DNA of 31,610 nt from JBDRNE01 sp043812935 (GTDB taxonomy: Bacteria > Omnitrophota > Gorgyraeia > Tantalellales > Tantalellaceae), in contig JBDRLO010000009.1 of assembly GCA_043812935.1 (NCBI GenBank), forward strand, positions 1-31,610, written 5' to 3'. The translations under genes were made by a program, and so were the position numbers. Positions 31,561-31,610 of this stretch are shown in pieces; the stretch's first letter is position 1, and every line of letters starts with the position of its first letter. A model generated the notes under the pieces. The model ran no database searches, was not told the origin of the DNA, and worked only from the letters and a program-made list of their open reading frames with translations.

Positions 31561-31594
31561 ATTGTAAACAATGTTACCATTTTAAGTTTACAAT
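31561..31594. promoter_or_regulatory. BirA-type biotin operator
   Basis: Perfect 9-base inverted repeats ATTGTAAAC (31561-31569) and GTTTACAAT (31586-31594) are separated by 16 bases. This matches the known bacterial BirA site form TTGTAAAC-spacer-GTTTACAA. It lies directly before the bioB start and over the -10 box, where bound BirA-biotinyl-AMP would block transcription. Confidence 0.88.
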
Positions 31595-31599
31595 TGCAA
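31571..31599 (-). promoter_or_regulatory. probable bioB promoter
   Basis: TTGCAA (31599-31594), exactly 17 bases, TAACAT (31576-31571) on the minus strand. The -10 box lies between the operator arms. The expected start point, about 31564, would leave only about four leader bases. Confidence 0.5.
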
Positions 31600-31610
31600 G
31601 CCTAACACAA

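Overview
All protein genes I can support lie on the minus strand, so the window reads right to left biologically. The DNA is AT-rich and densely coded, with no gap over 300 bases and no rRNA, tRNA, CRISPR array or transposase gene that I can see. Envelope genes (a LysM amidase lipoprotein, an RlpA-like protein, an AsmA-like protein, TatA/TatC) point to a diderm bacterium. Two very large exported proteins of unfamiliar design suggest a lineage such as Candidatus Omnitrophota (OP3), known for giant secreted proteins. That placement is inference; no rRNA marker is present.

Layout from the right end. 31.6-26.5 kb: a biotin operon bioB-bioF-bioC-bioD-bioA, with a perfect BirA-type operator over the bioB promoter and start. 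A repeat-rich gap separates bioD from bioA. 26.3-20.5 kb: a self-contained unit with a near-consensus promoter, one 1924-codon gene and an intrinsic terminator. Its product has a signal peptide, a UPF1/IGHMBP2-like superfamily 1 helicase fold in which the catalytic residues are replaced, an HExxH metallopeptidase motif and a degenerate GHKL-ATPase-like stretch. 20.4-11.2 kb: housekeeping genes: a PduO-type cobalamin adenosyltransferase, dihydrolipoyl dehydrogenase, RmuC, an AmrS-type radical SAM enzyme, an AsmA-like protein, a small membrane protein, a PEBP protein, two SpoU-type RNA methyltransferases flanking an HD-domain protein, and CutA. 11.0-7.4 kb: YjbQ; a BON protein, small membrane protein and tatA-tatC operon; RlpA; and the amidase lipoprotein. 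7.2-6.9 kb: a DUF134 regulator. 6.6 kb to the left edge: the first 2208 codons of a giant exported repeat protein, still open where the window ends.

The giant protein has two repeat zones. The N-terminal zone has five diverged units of about 60-75 residues. The C-terminal zone is a higher-order array: units of 336-343 residues, each made of about nine sub-modules of about 38 residues with a core like [FY]D-x-R-G-N-A-x-K-Q-x-I-x-x-Y, reminiscent of RHS/YD repeats.

A second theme is a set of short intergenic repeats: a palindromic GGACAGGC/GCCTGTCC hairpin, CCGGTTAACC-rich tandem words and CGTTACA/CGTGAAACG words. They recur between genes, and at three loci all three occur together in a conserved order that inverts as a block. 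Several promoters of the form TTGxxx-N17-TATAxT can be read directly.
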